Notes under the pieces: generated by a model
What the model was told of the DNA's origin: nothing
The model's input: only the letters and a program-made list of their open reading frames with translations
Database searches by the model: none
Origin: Calditrichota bacterium
GTDB lineage: Bacteria; Zhuqueibacterota; Zhuqueibacteria; Zhuqueibacterales; Geothermadaptataceae
Assembly (NCBI GenBank): GCA_008501765.1
Contig: QQUE01000004.1
Span: 276,562-340,561 of the forward strand
DNA length: 64,000 nucleotides
Reading direction: 5' to 3'
Made by a program: the position numbers and the translations under genes
Shown: positions 52,837 through 62,172 of the stretch, in pieces
How the letters are laid out: the number at the start of each line of letters is the position of its first letter
Numbering within the stretch: position 1 is the first letter of the stretch

Positions 52837-54084
52837 TTATTCATAGCGAATGGCTTCAACCGGGTCCAGTTTTGACGCTTTATACGATGGATAAAGCGTC
52901 GCCACATAACTTATAATTATCGAAGCCAACGTGATCGCCACGCCATCAAGCCAGTTAAATTCGATTGGGATCGCATTAATAATATACACGTCCCCCGGCA
53001 GCGCGATGAATTTGGTTTTGAGTTGTAAATAACAAACGGCATATCCCAAAATTAATCCGAGGCCGGTTCCAATGCTCCCGGCGACCAAACCTTCATAAAC
53101 AAAAATATTCATAATTTGCCGCGAATGGGCGCCCATACTTTTCAGCACGCCGATATCTTTTCGTTTTTCCAACACGACCATTATCAGCGTACTGACGATA
53201 TTAAATGCCGCCACCATTATTATCAGTGATAAAATCAGAAAAAAGAATTTCTTTTCCAGCTCCATCCACGCAAAAAGATTTTGGTGCATTTCAAACCAGG
53301 TATCGGTTGTGTAGGGGTAGCCAAAACGTTCTTCAGCAGAACGGGCGACATCTTCCGCCAATGCCATATCGGTTAATTTCAATTGAATCCATGATATGCT
53401 ACCTCTTCGTTGAGACAACCGCTGAGCTTCTTTTATAGATATAAAAGCGTAGTTATCGTCATACTCATACAGACCGGTTTCAAACGAGCCGGCCATACGA
53501 AATGTTCGAAATCGCGGCATGCCACCAAATCCACCTGATTCTACCCCTGCAGCAGTGAGCACCTGAACGCGATCACCTAAATTCACAGCTAACCGATCGG
53601 CCAGCCAACGCCCGATCACAATTCCAGGATACGCTTTGCCACTTTCGACATGCAACGTATCGAGGTTCAGACTGCCCTCAACAATATTATCGATGAGCGT
53701 TGTTACCTGGGGTTCGCGCTTTGGATCAATACCTTTGATGAAAACACCCTGTTTACTCTTCGCCGATTGAATAAGCCCTTTATCAAATACGGCAGGCGCC
53801 ACACCGACGACATTGGCCATTTTATCAAGCGTGGCCAGCATTTCGGGCAAAGCATCATTTTCAATGCCGCGATCGTGAAAAGTCCGCACGCGGACATGGG
53901 CGTCAAATCCGATTATGCGCGTTCGCACTTCACTTTCGAAGCCATTGGCAACTGAAAGAACGATCACCAGCGCCGCTACTCCGATCATCACACCGATGAT
54001 GGAAATATAGGTTATCAGGCTAATAAAACCTGTTTTGCGCTTGGAGCGCAAATAGCGCTTTGCAATATAAAACTCGTATCCCAT
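52837..54084 (-). CDS. lolC: lipoprotein-releasing ABC permease LolC/LolE type
   Basis: A 415-residue FtsX/LolCE-family permease. One membrane segment near the N-terminus (LITYISIIGVMIGVAALVIVLSV) is followed by a large periplasmic MacB-core-like domain (about 45-260), then three membrane segments (about 275-405). The start sequence MGYEFYIAKRYLRSKRKTGFISLI is typical. It probably acts as a homodimer or with a LolE not encoded here. There is no clear ribosome site. It heads a minus-strand unit with lolD, mcsA, mcsB and clpC. Confidence 0.9.
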   Translation of the reverse strand: MGYEFYIAKRYLRSKRKTGFISLITYISIIGVMIGVAALVIVLSVANGFESEVRTRIIGFDAHVRVRTFHDRGIENDALPEMLATLDKMANVVGVAPAVFDKGLIQSAKSKQGVFIKGIDPKREPQVTTLIDNIVEGSLNLDTLHVESGKAYPGIVIGRWLADRLAVNLGDRVQVLTAAGVESGGFGGMPRFRTFRMAGSFETGLYEYDDNYAFISIKEAQRLSQRRGSISWIQLKLTDMALAEDVARSAEERFGYPYTTDTWFEMHQNLFAWMELEKKFFFLILSLIIMVAAFNIVSTLIMVVLEKRKDIGVLKSMGAHSRQIMNIFVYEGLVAGSIGTGLGLILGYAVCYLQLKTKFIALPGDVYIINAIPIEFNWLDGVAITLASIIISYVATLYPSYKASKLDPVEAIRYE

Positions 54085-54120
54085 AAAAAGTAGTTAGCCT
54101 TTAGCTGTTAGAAGTTCGTC

Positions 54121-54282
54121 TCATTTGCCAATTCCGACAAGGTCTAGAATGAAAGCGTATTGCAGTGCGGTGGTTTTATAACGCTTGAATCGCCCGGATG
54201 ATCCTGTGTGCCGGAAACGACGTCGGTTTTTAAAATCAAGCCAGCTGGTGATGTGCTCCTGCGGTTCATAGTTACACCTCAT
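54121..54282 (-). CDS. possible 53-codon small ORF between lysS and lolC
   Basis: An ATG at 54282 opens a frame of 53 residues rich in Arg, Lys and aromatics (SWLDFKNRRRFRH, FKRYKTTALQYAFILDLVGIG). An alternative overlapping frame starts at 54269 with a better ribosome site (GAGGTG) and would give about 41 residues. The basic, aromatic composition could be a degraded fragment of a larger gene. No family recognised. Confidence 0.25.
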   Translation of the reverse strand: MRCNYEPQEHITSWLDFKNRRRFRHTGSSGRFKRYKTTALQYAFILDLVGIGK

Positions 54283-54358
54283 TTTCCAAAATTTTTGTAG
54301 AATTTAAGATGGATGCAGCCACAGTCCACTGCATAAAATTATCTCTAAATATTAAAAG

Positions 54359-55885
54359 TTACTTGTACAGCTCCGGCCGCATCTGCGGGAAAAACAGCAC
54401 GTCACGAATTGACGGTTGATCGGTGAACAGCATCACCAGCCGGTCGATTCCAACGCCGAGTCCTGTCGTTGGCGGCATGCCGAATTCCAGTGCCCGCAGA
54501 AAATCTTCATCAAGGGGCTGCGCCTCGTCGTCACCACGATCTTTCAACTCAACCTGGGCCTGAAAACGCTCGCGCTGATCGATGGGATCGTTGAGCTCGG
54601 TAAAAGCATTGCCCATTTCTTTACCAGCGATGAAGGGCTCAAAACGTTCAACCAAGCCCTCTTTTTCGCGGTGCTTTTTCGCCAATGGAGATAGGGAAAG
54701 CGGGTGATCGGTAATAAAAACGGGCTGGATGAGTTTCGGTTCCACGCGCTCCGAAAAGATCTCATCAATTATTTTGCCTTCGCCCCAGGTTTCATCAATT
54801 TCGACATGCAGGCGTTTGGCGATTGTGCGCAGCTCTTCGAGATTTTTGCCGAAAAGATTCTGCCCGGTTTCTTTTTCAATGGCGTCTAAAAGCGGCAATC
54901 TGGGCCACGGCGGTGTCATGTCGATTTCCTGGCCCTGATAGATAATTTTGTATGTGCCGTAGACGTCTTTGGCAATTTTGCTGAACATCTGCTCAGTCAA
55001 ATCCATCATATAATGATAGTCCTGGTACGCGACATACAATTCCATCATGGTGAATTCAGGATTATGAAACCGGTCCATGCCCTCGTTACGAAAATCTTTG
55101 GCAAACTCAAAAACTGCATCGTAGCCACCAACGATCAGGCGCTTGAGATAAAGTTCGTTGGCGATTCGCATGTACAGCGTCATATCGAGTGTATTATGGT
55201 GCGTTGTAAAAGGCCGCGCCGCAGCGCCGCCATAAAGGGGCTGCAAAATCGGCGTTTCCACCTCGAGAAAACCTTTGTCGCATAAATAATCTCGCATGCT
55301 CTGAATGATGCGGCTGCGTTTTTCAAAAGTATCGCGCACCTCGCGGTTGACCAGTAAATCCACGTAACGTTGGCGGTAGCGCGTTTCTTTGTCGGCAAAT
55401 GCGTCGAAGGTCACTTTTTCCTCGCCCTCCCCTTTTTCCTTGACGATCGGAATTGGGCGCAAGGTTTTGCTCAGCATTGTAAATTCCGCAGCAGAAACTG
55501 TCACCTCACCCGTGCGTGTTTTTGCTACTTCGCCTCTTACGCCAACCAAATCACCGATATCTGCCAACTGGAAAACCGCATCATCTTTTTCGGAATAATT
55601 TTTAGTATTGAAATAGAGCTGAATCCGACCGCTGCTGTCTTCCAAATCGCCAAATGTTGCTTTGCCCATACGGCGGATAGACATCAGCCGGCCTGCAACG
55701 ATTACTTCCGTTTTTTCGAATTTATCAAAATCATTTTTGATTTGCGCAGCCGTGTGTTTACGCTCAAAATGAGGCGGATATGGATTGATCCCCATTTCTT
55801 CAAGTTTCTGCAATTTTTCCCGCCTGATTTGCATGACGGTGTTCAGTTCTTCTGTCGTTTCCGCAGGTGTATTTTGTTCTGACAT
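54359..55885 (-). CDS. lysS: lysyl-tRNA synthetase, class II
   Basis: A 508-residue class II lysyl-tRNA synthetase that charges tRNA-Lys. The N-terminal OB-fold anticodon-binding domain (about 60-170) has VAGRLMSIRRMGKATFGDLEDSSGRIQLY. The catalytic core carries motif 2 (FAKDFRNEGMDRFHNPEFTMMELY) and motif 3 near the end (GLGVGIDRLVMLF), ending FFPQMRPELYK. Length is typical. It is between alr and lolC on the same strand, in a housekeeping block that begins with prfB, a common neighbour of lysS. Confidence 0.96.
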   Translation of the reverse strand: MSEQNTPAETTEELNTVMQIRREKLQKLEEMGINPYPPHFERKHTAAQIKNDFDKFEKTEVIVAGRLMSIRRMGKATFGDLEDSSGRIQLYFNTKNYSEKDDAVFQLADIGDLVGVRGEVAKTRTGEVTVSAAEFTMLSKTLRPIPIVKEKGEGEEKVTFDAFADKETRYRQRYVDLLVNREVRDTFEKRSRIIQSMRDYLCDKGFLEVETPILQPLYGGAAARPFTTHHNTLDMTLYMRIANELYLKRLIVGGYDAVFEFAKDFRNEGMDRFHNPEFTMMELYVAYQDYHYMMDLTEQMFSKIAKDVYGTYKIIYQGQEIDMTPPWPRLPLLDAIEKETGQNLFGKNLEELRTIAKRLHVEIDETWGEGKIIDEIFSERVEPKLIQPVFITDHPLSLSPLAKKHREKEGLVERFEPFIAGKEMGNAFTELNDPIDQRERFQAQVELKDRGDDEAQPLDEDFLRALEFGMPPTTGLGVGIDRLVMLFTDQPSIRDVLFFPQMRPELYK

Positions 55886-56049
55886 TTTCGATCTGCAACC
55901 TTAATTTTTCTATGAGTAACTCGTTAAATTTTCAAATGTTAATTTATGAAGGCGGAATATACAAAATATTCCCGGGTGATGCACCATAAAAGTTCTACAT
56001 CTACTTTAACGATTTTGTGATAAAATTAATTTGTTATTTGAATTCAAAA

Positions 56050-57186
56050 CTACGGATTCGAAGTATAAATCCGCGGTACCCGCCTGGAAATCTGGCAGGT
56101 AATTTCGTAGGGAATTGTATCGAGCGCCCGGCAAAATTCCTGCATTTGAACTGATGCATCCCCCTCACCTCCGAGCAAAATAACTTCATCACCAGGCTGG
56201 TCAATTGCTTCTGGGCCGAGGTCAAACATGGTTAAATCCATACAAATCCGCCCAATATGCGGCACACGGCGTCCATTGATGACAGCGTGCATTTTTCCAC
56301 TGAGTCCGCGCAAATAGCCATCAGCATAACCAATTGGCACAACTGCAATTTTTGTCTCTTTTTCAGCCTGCCAGATAGCGCCGTAACTTACAGTCTCCCC
56401 TGCTTGCACCCGATTAATTTGTAGAATTTTTGAGATTAACTTCATACCCGGTTCAAGCTCAATTGATTCGCTGGTTTCTTCGGACGGGTAGTTGCCATAA
56501 AGAATTACGCCCGGGCGAACGAGATTGAAATGGGCAGCGGGCAAATCGAGGATGGCGCCGCTGTTTGCCGCATGGATATATTTAAAATTTAAGCCCATTT
56601 TTTGGGAAAGGGCTATTACTTTCTTGAAACGGGTCAGTTGCTCATTTGCAAAATCTTTATCGAACGCATCCGAAGTCGCAAAATGGGTCATCAAGCCGGT
56701 AAATTCAAATGGCATGCCAGCTGAAATTTTTAAAACGTTCTCAGCTTCCCGCCACGAAAAACCAACACGCCCCATTCCGGTATCAAATTTAAAGTGAACC
56801 TGCGGTTTTACATTTTTTTCATCAGCAAATTTCACTAAAGTGTGCAACTGCTCCTGAGAGCCAACGGTAAATTCTAATTTGGATTGCCAAAAATCACTAA
56901 TCTGATCTTGAAAAAATCCGCCAAATACTTGAATCGGAGCTGAAATTCCAGCATCTCTGAGTTCGACTGCTTCCGACAAATGAGCGACAGCGAGCCTTGA
57001 GGCTCCACCTTGCAAAACCACTTCTGCGACACGGGCAGCGCCGTGGCCATAGGCATCCGCTTTCACCACCGCCATGACTTCCGCCGGGGCACAGTGCGTA
57101 CAAATACGCTCTGTATTTCGTTGGATGGCTGGCAGATTTATTTTAGCAACTGTTGGGGGAGCTGGGTTCAATGTAAATGGTTTCAT
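56050..57186 (-). CDS. alr: alanine racemase
   Basis: A 378-residue PLP enzyme making D-alanine for peptidoglycan. The PLP lysine is in MAVVKADAYGHGA (about K43). The second catalytic base Tyr is in ETVSYGAIWQA (about 260). VVPIGYADGYLRGLSGKM and GRICMDLTMFDL are typical of the C-terminal beta domain. No clear ribosome site is seen before the ATG. It lies between prfB and lysS, on the same strand. Confidence 0.93.
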   Translation of the reverse strand: MKPFTLNPAPPTVAKINLPAIQRNTERICTHCAPAEVMAVVKADAYGHGAARVAEVVLQGGASRLAVAHLSEAVELRDAGISAPIQVFGGFFQDQISDFWQSKLEFTVGSQEQLHTLVKFADEKNVKPQVHFKFDTGMGRVGFSWREAENVLKISAGMPFEFTGLMTHFATSDAFDKDFANEQLTRFKKVIALSQKMGLNFKYIHAANSGAILDLPAAHFNLVRPGVILYGNYPSEETSESIELEPGMKLISKILQINRVQAGETVSYGAIWQAEKETKIAVVPIGYADGYLRGLSGKMHAVINGRRVPHIGRICMDLTMFDLGPEAIDQPGDEVILLGGEGDASVQMQEFCRALDTIPYEITCQISRRVPRIYTSNP

Positions 57187-57467
57187 GTTTAAGGTTAATT
57201 TTTATTGTTTATTTTGCATCGATATATTGGCTGATTTACTAGTGTCAAGCCTAAAACTGTGAATGAATATCCGTGTTGAAAATCAATATCATACAATGCA
57301 TTTAATGCAATTCGGCGTGGCCGGAGTGCAATCCCTTTATGGATTGCTGTGCATTGCATAAAGGCAATGCACGCCGAACCAACAAGTTAAAACGTGAGAA
57401 ACCACTTCGTTAATTTCAATCCCAATCTCGAAAATGGGTTTAAAATTCCAAGTTAAACTTTAAAATA
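57187..57467. other. intergenic region with a branched palindromic repeat
   Basis: At 57311-57378 an outer stem TTCGGCGTG/CACGCCGAA (9 bp) encloses two hairpins, GCAATCC/GGATTGC (57328-57347) and GCATTGC/GCAATGC (57351-57370). The predicted fold is a three-way junction. No gene is present. The region ends at MITE-like element B. Confidence 0.65.
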
Positions 57468-57671
57468 ACCCGTTGTGCAAAATTGAATGTTTACTTCAAT
57501 TTAGTAGGAAACTATCATTTTTTCTTAGATTCTGTCATTCCCAAACGCTTTTATTGGGAATCCATCTAAACAGAAGAGTGGATTTGCGACTGCCTGTTTG
57601 CTTGGCGATTGCTGCGCCGAACTTTGTTTCGGCCAAAAGATTGTCAAATCGAACGGATTATGCATAACGGT
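57468..57671. mobile_element. MITE-like element B (~204 bp) with 7-8-bp target duplication
   Basis: Begins ACCCGTTGTGCAAAAT and ends ATTATGCATAACGGT, imperfect inverted repeats matching elements A and C. Flanking TTAAAATA (57460-57467) recurs at 57671-57678. The exact right end is ambiguous by one base. The interior contains a GTCATTCCC...GGGAATCCA hairpin, as in element A. It has no transposase gene. Confidence 0.75.
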
Positions 57672-57675
57672 TAAA

Positions 57676-57710
57676 ATATAAAAAAAGAGCAACCGATACG
57701 ATTGCCCTTT
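57676..57710 (-). terminator. terminator after prfB
   Basis: On the minus strand GGGCAATCG, loop TAT, CGGTTGCTC, then seven Ts. The nine-pair stem has two G-U pairs. It lies 33 bases past the prfB stop and abuts MITE-like element B. Confidence 0.88.
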
Positions 57711-57739
57711 GCATATTATTATATTTTTGTACCGACTTT

Positions 57740-58865
57740 TCACCCCGCGGCTTGCTTTTGTGCTTTCTCGCTGCGAACCCCCATGAGAAAAGCTTTAATG
57801 AAATCATCGAGATCACCGTCCATCACAGCCTGTACATTGCCGGTTTCGACATCGGTACGGTGGTCTTTTACCATATTATACGGATGAAAAACATAGCTGC
57901 GGATTTGGCTTCCCCAGGCGATATCCATTTTACCTTTTTCGATTTCATCTTTCTTGGCCCGTTCCTCTTCCATTTTCAATTGGTAGAGTTTTGAGCGTAA
58001 CATCGTCATCGCGGCAGCCTTATTTTTATGTTGTGAGCGTTGATTCTGGCACTGCACAACGGTATTTGTCGGAATATGGGTGATGCGAATGGCAGAGTCC
58101 GTTTTATTCACATGCTGGCCGCCTGCGCCGCTGGCACGGTAGGTGTCCACCCGGATGTCTTTCTCATCAATTTCGATCTCAACATCATCGTCAATTTCGG
58201 GGTAGACAAACGCTGATACAAATGATGTGTGTCGTTTTGAGTTGGCATCGAAGGGAGAAATCCGGACCAGCCGATGCACACCAGCCTCTGCTTTTAAATA
58301 GCCGTAGGCGTACGGTCCCGTCACTTCGATGGTCACCCCTTTTAAGCCGGCTTCTTCGCCGTATTGCAAATCGAGAATCTCTGCCTTAAATCCAGACCGC
58401 TCGATCCAGCGTAAATACATGCGATAGAGCATTTGCGCCCAATCCTGGCTTTCGGTGCCCCCCGCACCTGGATTCAAGGTCAAAATAGCATTTTTTTCGT
58501 CATCCGGGCCGCTGAGCATATTTTTAAATTCGAGGTCTTCAACCGCCTGTGCAAGTTTTTTAAATTCAGTTTCGGCCTCCCGGGCGGTCTCTTCGTCGCC
58601 CGCTTCTTCCGCCATCTCGAGAAGAGTTGCAACGTCATCCGAACCTGCTTCCATTTTATCGAACGCAGCAACCCATTCTTTCCGCAACGCAATTTCCCGC
58701 ATTAATTTTTGAGCTGCTTTCTGGTCGTCCCAAAAACCGGATTCTGCGGTGCGAATTTCGAATTCCGCAATCTCTTCTTTTTTACGGGCTATGTCAAAGA
58801 CACCCCCGAAGGTTTTCAATACGAGGCTTGATATTTTTTAATTTTTCACGAATGTCGTCTATCAT
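57740..58865 (-). CDS. prfB: peptide chain release factor 2, programmed +1 frameshift
   Basis: RF2 recognises UGA and UAA stop codons and triggers peptide release. The continuous frame begins only after a recoding site. The real start is ATG at 58865 with GAG upstream, giving 23 codons (MIDDIREKLKNIKPRI...GCL), then CTT TGA at 58799-58794, where a +1 shift continues in the main frame as ...GCL-DIARKKEE. The full product is 374 residues. The RF2 anticodon-like SPF is at about 203-205 and the catalytic GGQ at about 248-250 (SGAGGQHVNKTDSAIR). Translated without the shift it would stop after 23 codons, the usual RF2 autoregulation. lysS and alr follow on the same strand. Confidence 0.96.
58794..58806 (-). 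promoter_or_regulatory. prfB programmed frameshift site
   Basis: The minus strand reads CGGGGG-TGT-CTT-TGA-C. The G-run is an internal Shine-Dalgarno-like element three bases before the slippery CTT, and TGA is the in-frame stop. Spacing matches the classic AGGGGG-TAT-CTT-TGA site of bacterial prfB. Confidence 0.95.
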
Positions 58866-58996
58866 TTTTTTTCTCGAGTTCCTAATTTATATTTAGATTT
58901 CCTGGCTATTTGCTGAATTTCTTACAGCACAATATAATTAATAAGCTAATGAGAATCAACCAGTGAATTGTTGAGATTGTGGTGTAAATTATTGGT

Positions 58997-60463
58997 TTAT
59001 CGCAGCAGCAGCATTTTTTTCATTTGGTGGGAGGCGTTGGTTTTTAGAGAATAGAGATACAAACCGGAAGGAAATTTTTTTGCCTGAAATGAAATTGAAT
59101 ACGTCCCTTTCAATAAAAAATCATCAACCAATACAGCGACCTTTCGACCCAATGTATCAAATACTTCCAGCAGAATGTGTGAATCTGAATCCAAAGCAAA
59201 CGGAATATTGGTTTGTGGATTAAAGGGATTTGGATAGTTTTGCCCAAGGTTAAAATTTTGCGGCATTACCGTCGCTTCATCGATTCCAGTTCCAGCTATG
59301 TCCAAGGGATAATACCATTTTTCCACTGCCCAACCATAATAGGTCTGCGTGTAAACAGATAATTCGGTGTCGACTTCGACGTCATAAACAGAGGCAAAAC
59401 CACCTGCCAAGCCGTTCGCCGAGCCGCGATGGTACTCACCAACACGCGCTAAATTATTGGCGGCGATATCGATAGTATCGATTATCGAAGTTGTGGAATT
59501 TTCGAAAACATAAATTCGGCCATAGGGATAGGCGCCATCCAAACCTTTGGAAAGAAATACATCTGTTGCGGCAAACAGATAATCTGTCAAATTTGAATAG
59601 GCTAATCCTAAAAATGTCGGCACACCCGAGCCGCCATCGCCGACGACATCGTTGTCGGCAAGGTCAAATCTAAAACTCTTGTCCTGGGTATAACCCGAAT
59701 CCCAACTTCCATTATATTTTAAGATTTTACGTTCAGATGAATGACTGACAAAAACCTCCGTTCCCCGCGAATTTACGGCGAGGCCTTGAAATTGACCGGC
59801 GGGTAAATCAATCGTCGCTACCGGCTGCTGGAGCGTGGTGTCGCCGGGCAACCAGGCATTTTCGTCTTTTTCAATGGCCGGATAAATTTTTATCTCATCA
59901 ATTTTGTTGTTATTTCCAATAAAATCAGCCACAAAAACATAGCCATTTTCTGCAACTGCAATGGCATAAATATTTTCATTACCAGTTGAAATGCGGTATT
60001 TTTCCGGAATCACGCCATTGGGGCTCAATTGGAAAACAAGGATATTATGATTCTCATCATTGTTGGCGACATAAATTCGGTTTTCCGGCCCGCCGGTGAT
60101 CTGCCAGGCGCCATTAAAAAAGATCGCATCGGTTCCCGATTGCCAAACTTCTTTCTGCTGGAAGGGGGCATATTCCTGATCCAGCAACCGGCCCCGCACT
60201 GAATCAGCATCCCAGTAGCCGACGAGATAATTTTCCGAGCTGGTGAAGATATCCGTTCCCCCGGCAGGCGGCGCAGAAATGAGGGCAACAAAGCGGTTTG
60301 GACTAATAACGGCCACACTTGCTGTGAGAAATCCGGTCCCGCTCACGCCGTCATCCAGCGTGACGTATTCTGGTAGCCAAATGCTGCTTTGCGAGTAAAT
60401 AATTTGGGAAAAACCGATTAAGTAAAAGGCCCAAAATATTTTAAACTTCATTACCAATGCCAT
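58997..60463 (-). CDS. secreted beta-propeller-like protein with C-terminal sorting domain
   Basis: A 488-residue exported protein. The signal peptide (KFKIFWAFYLIGFSQIIYSQ) is followed by a propeller-like region of repeated beta strands (GGPENRIYVANNDENHNILVFQ, IYAIAVAENGYVFVADFIG, FQGLAVNSRGTEVFVSHSS, FLGLAYSNLTDYLFAATDV). The C-terminal ~85 residues are a sorting domain (NLGQNYPNPFNPQTNIPF... to MKKMLLLR). The function is unknown. An in-frame ATG at 60451 is an equally good start; neither has a strong ribosome site. It is a separate unit from prfB. Confidence 0.8.
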   Translation of the reverse strand: MALVMKFKIFWAFYLIGFSQIIYSQSSIWLPEYVTLDDGVSGTGFLTASVAVISPNRFVALISAPPAGGTDIFTSSENYLVGYWDADSVRGRLLDQEYAPFQQKEVWQSGTDAIFFNGAWQITGGPENRIYVANNDENHNILVFQLSPNGVIPEKYRISTGNENIYAIAVAENGYVFVADFIGNNNKIDEIKIYPAIEKDENAWLPGDTTLQQPVATIDLPAGQFQGLAVNSRGTEVFVSHSSERKILKYNGSWDSGYTQDKSFRFDLADNDVVGDGGSGVPTFLGLAYSNLTDYLFAATDVFLSKGLDGAYPYGRIYVFENSTTSIIDTIDIAANNLARVGEYHRGSANGLAGGFASVYDVEVDTELSVYTQTYYGWAVEKWYYPLDIAGTGIDEATVMPQNFNLGQNYPNPFNPQTNIPFALDSDSHILLEVFDTLGRKVAVLVDDFLLKGTYSISFQAKKFPSGLYLYSLKTNASHQMKKMLLLR

Positions 60464-60771
60464 TTAGAATCTTTATTTTCACGATATTCATTGTATTTTT
60501 AAAAAAAAAATCTTGCTCTTTAAAGTATAAAATTTTGAAACAAGCTTCAATAAATTGCGCAGTCTCTTTTTATAATTCATTTCAATAATAAGCAATACAG
60601 AGAGAAAAAATCACTCTTTAAGATCAAATCTAAAAATTGATATTTAAATTTACATATAATCAGATATGCAATTCATTATGTATTTAATAAAAACTGTGCC
60701 ATTTAATGTATATACTTCAAACTTTACTATAATTGAATAGACAAATGCAAAATCTATACATTTACAAAAAT
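60464..60771. other. AT-rich intergenic gap
   Basis: About 300 bp, strongly AT-rich, upstream of the propeller gene on the minus strand. Its promoter should be here. No open frame, repeat or conserved motif seen. Confidence 0.4.
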
Positions 60772-60805
60772 AAAAAAAGGGTACAGAACTGATTCTATAC
60801 CCTTT
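60772..60805 (-). terminator. strong terminator after the orphan sorting-domain tail
   Basis: On the minus strand AAAGGGTATAGAA, a 4-base loop and TTCTGTACCCTTT are followed by a run of Ts. The 13-pair stem has one imperfect pair. It lies downstream of the sorting-domain fragment at 60831, suggesting the fragment was once the end of the 60907 gene. Confidence 0.9.
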
Positions 60806-60830
60806 CAATGTACATCTCAAATTACTCGAT

Positions 60831-60917
60831 TTACCGCTTCAATAATATTTTTCTATTCAAAATTTTACCTCCACCCTGAAAATGAACAATATACAAACCC
60901 CTTCTATTAATTATCTT
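60831..60917 (-). pseudogene. orphan tail of a C-terminal sorting domain
   Basis: A frame reading KIINRRGLYIVHFQGGGKI and then LNRKILLKR ends with TAA at 60831-60833. This is the final third of a sorting domain (compare SGVYFYRLxxG...kKMLLLR), but the NYPNPFNP part is missing. It lies in a +1 frame relative to the gene ending at 60907 and overlaps its last codons. A deletion or frameshift has probably separated the two. Confidence 0.7.
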
Positions 60918-62172
60918 TTATTATACGAAAAGTGGTAAATTTATCATCATATTTTGCGTTTACAACATTAGTATCAATATCAAATTTGACTCTAATATTA
61001 CTACTGATTGGGGGAGCATCTTTTAGTTTTGTATTGACTCTAATGTTTTTCTCTGGATCCAAAAATAATAAATTCAATCCCCCAAATTTATACCTTTTAT
61101 TAGACCCGACTAATTTTGCCATATCACTATAAATAAATACAAGTTCGTCCTTGGCGTTTATTGACGAAGAGAATATCTCCCCACAATTCTCAATTTTTAG
61201 TAAATTCATGTTTTGCAATGTATTTAAATTCTTTACAAGAAATTCATTGCCTTTTGTACAAAAAAACTTTGTCTTATCTAAGTTCGAAAAAATTAGATTT
61301 TCAAATTTATAAAAGCCATCAATTTCATCAAGAATACTGCCATTTCCATCAATCAAATATAATTTCCAGCCTGCAAATGTTGACATTCCACCAATCGTCA
61401 TTTTTAACATTTTAAGCTCTTCTGGTTCAGCGAATAGGTGATCGATACGTCCTCTGGGGAACTCTCCATTTGCACGCCTCTTCTGTTTAAAATCGTTTAG
61501 TGCTTGTCTATACTTGTCTTTATATTCTTTACGAAGGCCAACCTTTTCAGGATTGAGAAGTCTGACGCTTGCTAGTGTAAATTCTCCATTAGGGCTTATT
61601 GCAATTGTGTGAGGTAAAGAATTCGGTAATACTGTTTGCCAATTCATTAAACCATTAATGTTAAAATTAATTAGAATTGTTTCGAATGAATTGGTTCTGC
61701 TAACTAATACGTGATTCCCTCCGTCTGATATTTTCAACTCATCCTTTCGCATAATTGTATAAGTATTTACGGGCTCGGAGTTATTATCCGCATAAAATCT
61801 TAATTTATCCGCCATTTCTGAAAATGTAACAATTTGATTATTGTTGTTGGTCAGATAAAGAGATCCTATGAGATTGTTATAACTACCTAACGATGTTCCA
61901 TCAATTTTATTCAGTGAAATTGATGAAATTGAAGTTTCTTCTGCTAGATACATTTCTTCTCGAATAAATTGAGCATATATTTCCCCATTTTCAGAAAATA
62001 TTCGGTTATTAATTCGAAGCCTTTCACCTAATGAATAATCAATATTCCTATTCACCTCTAATGGAATCCTACTTTTGTTAATCTCCTGTACTTTCTCAAA
62101 CCGTACTGTTTGTCCTAAAATAATTGAGAAAAATATTGGGACTAAAAAGAACATTTTTAATAGTAATTTCAT
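60907..62172 (-). CDS. exported protein of unknown function, probably lost its sorting domain
   Basis: A 421-residue protein with a signal peptide (MKLLLKMFFLVPIFFSIILGQ). The mature region is beta-rich with repeat-like phrases (GSLYLTNNNNQIVTFSEM, ISDGGNHVLVSRT, TIAISPNGEFTLASV, GWKLYLIDGNGSILDEIDGFYKFENLIFS), suggestive of a propeller. It ends FRIIKDN, with no sorting domain in frame, but a tail of one follows immediately in the +1 frame at 60831-60917. GAGGAT precedes the ATG. GC is lower than in most of the window. Function not known. Confidence 0.7.
   Translation of the reverse strand: MKLLLKMFFLVPIFFSIILGQTVRFEKVQEINKSRIPLEVNRNIDYSLGERLRINNRIFSENGEIYAQFIREEMYLAEETSISSISLNKIDGTSLGSYNNLIGSLYLTNNNNQIVTFSEMADKLRFYADNNSEPVNTYTIMRKDELKISDGGNHVLVSRTNSFETILINFNINGLMNWQTVLPNSLPHTIAISPNGEFTLASVRLLNPEKVGLRKEYKDKYRQALNDFKQKRRANGEFPRGRIDHLFAEPEELKMLKMTIGGMSTFAGWKLYLIDGNGSILDEIDGFYKFENLIFSNLDKTKFFCTKGNEFLVKNLNTLQNMNLLKIENCGEIFSSSINAKDELVFIYSDMAKLVGSNKRYKFGGLNLLFLDPEKNIRVNTKLKDAPPISSNIRVKFDIDTNVVNAKYDDKFTTFRIIKDN

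Noticed and set aside
58819..58819. prfB start at the TTG at 58819
   Set aside because: It skips the conserved N-terminus and the frameshift site; the ATG at 58865 with +1 frameshift gives a full-length RF2.
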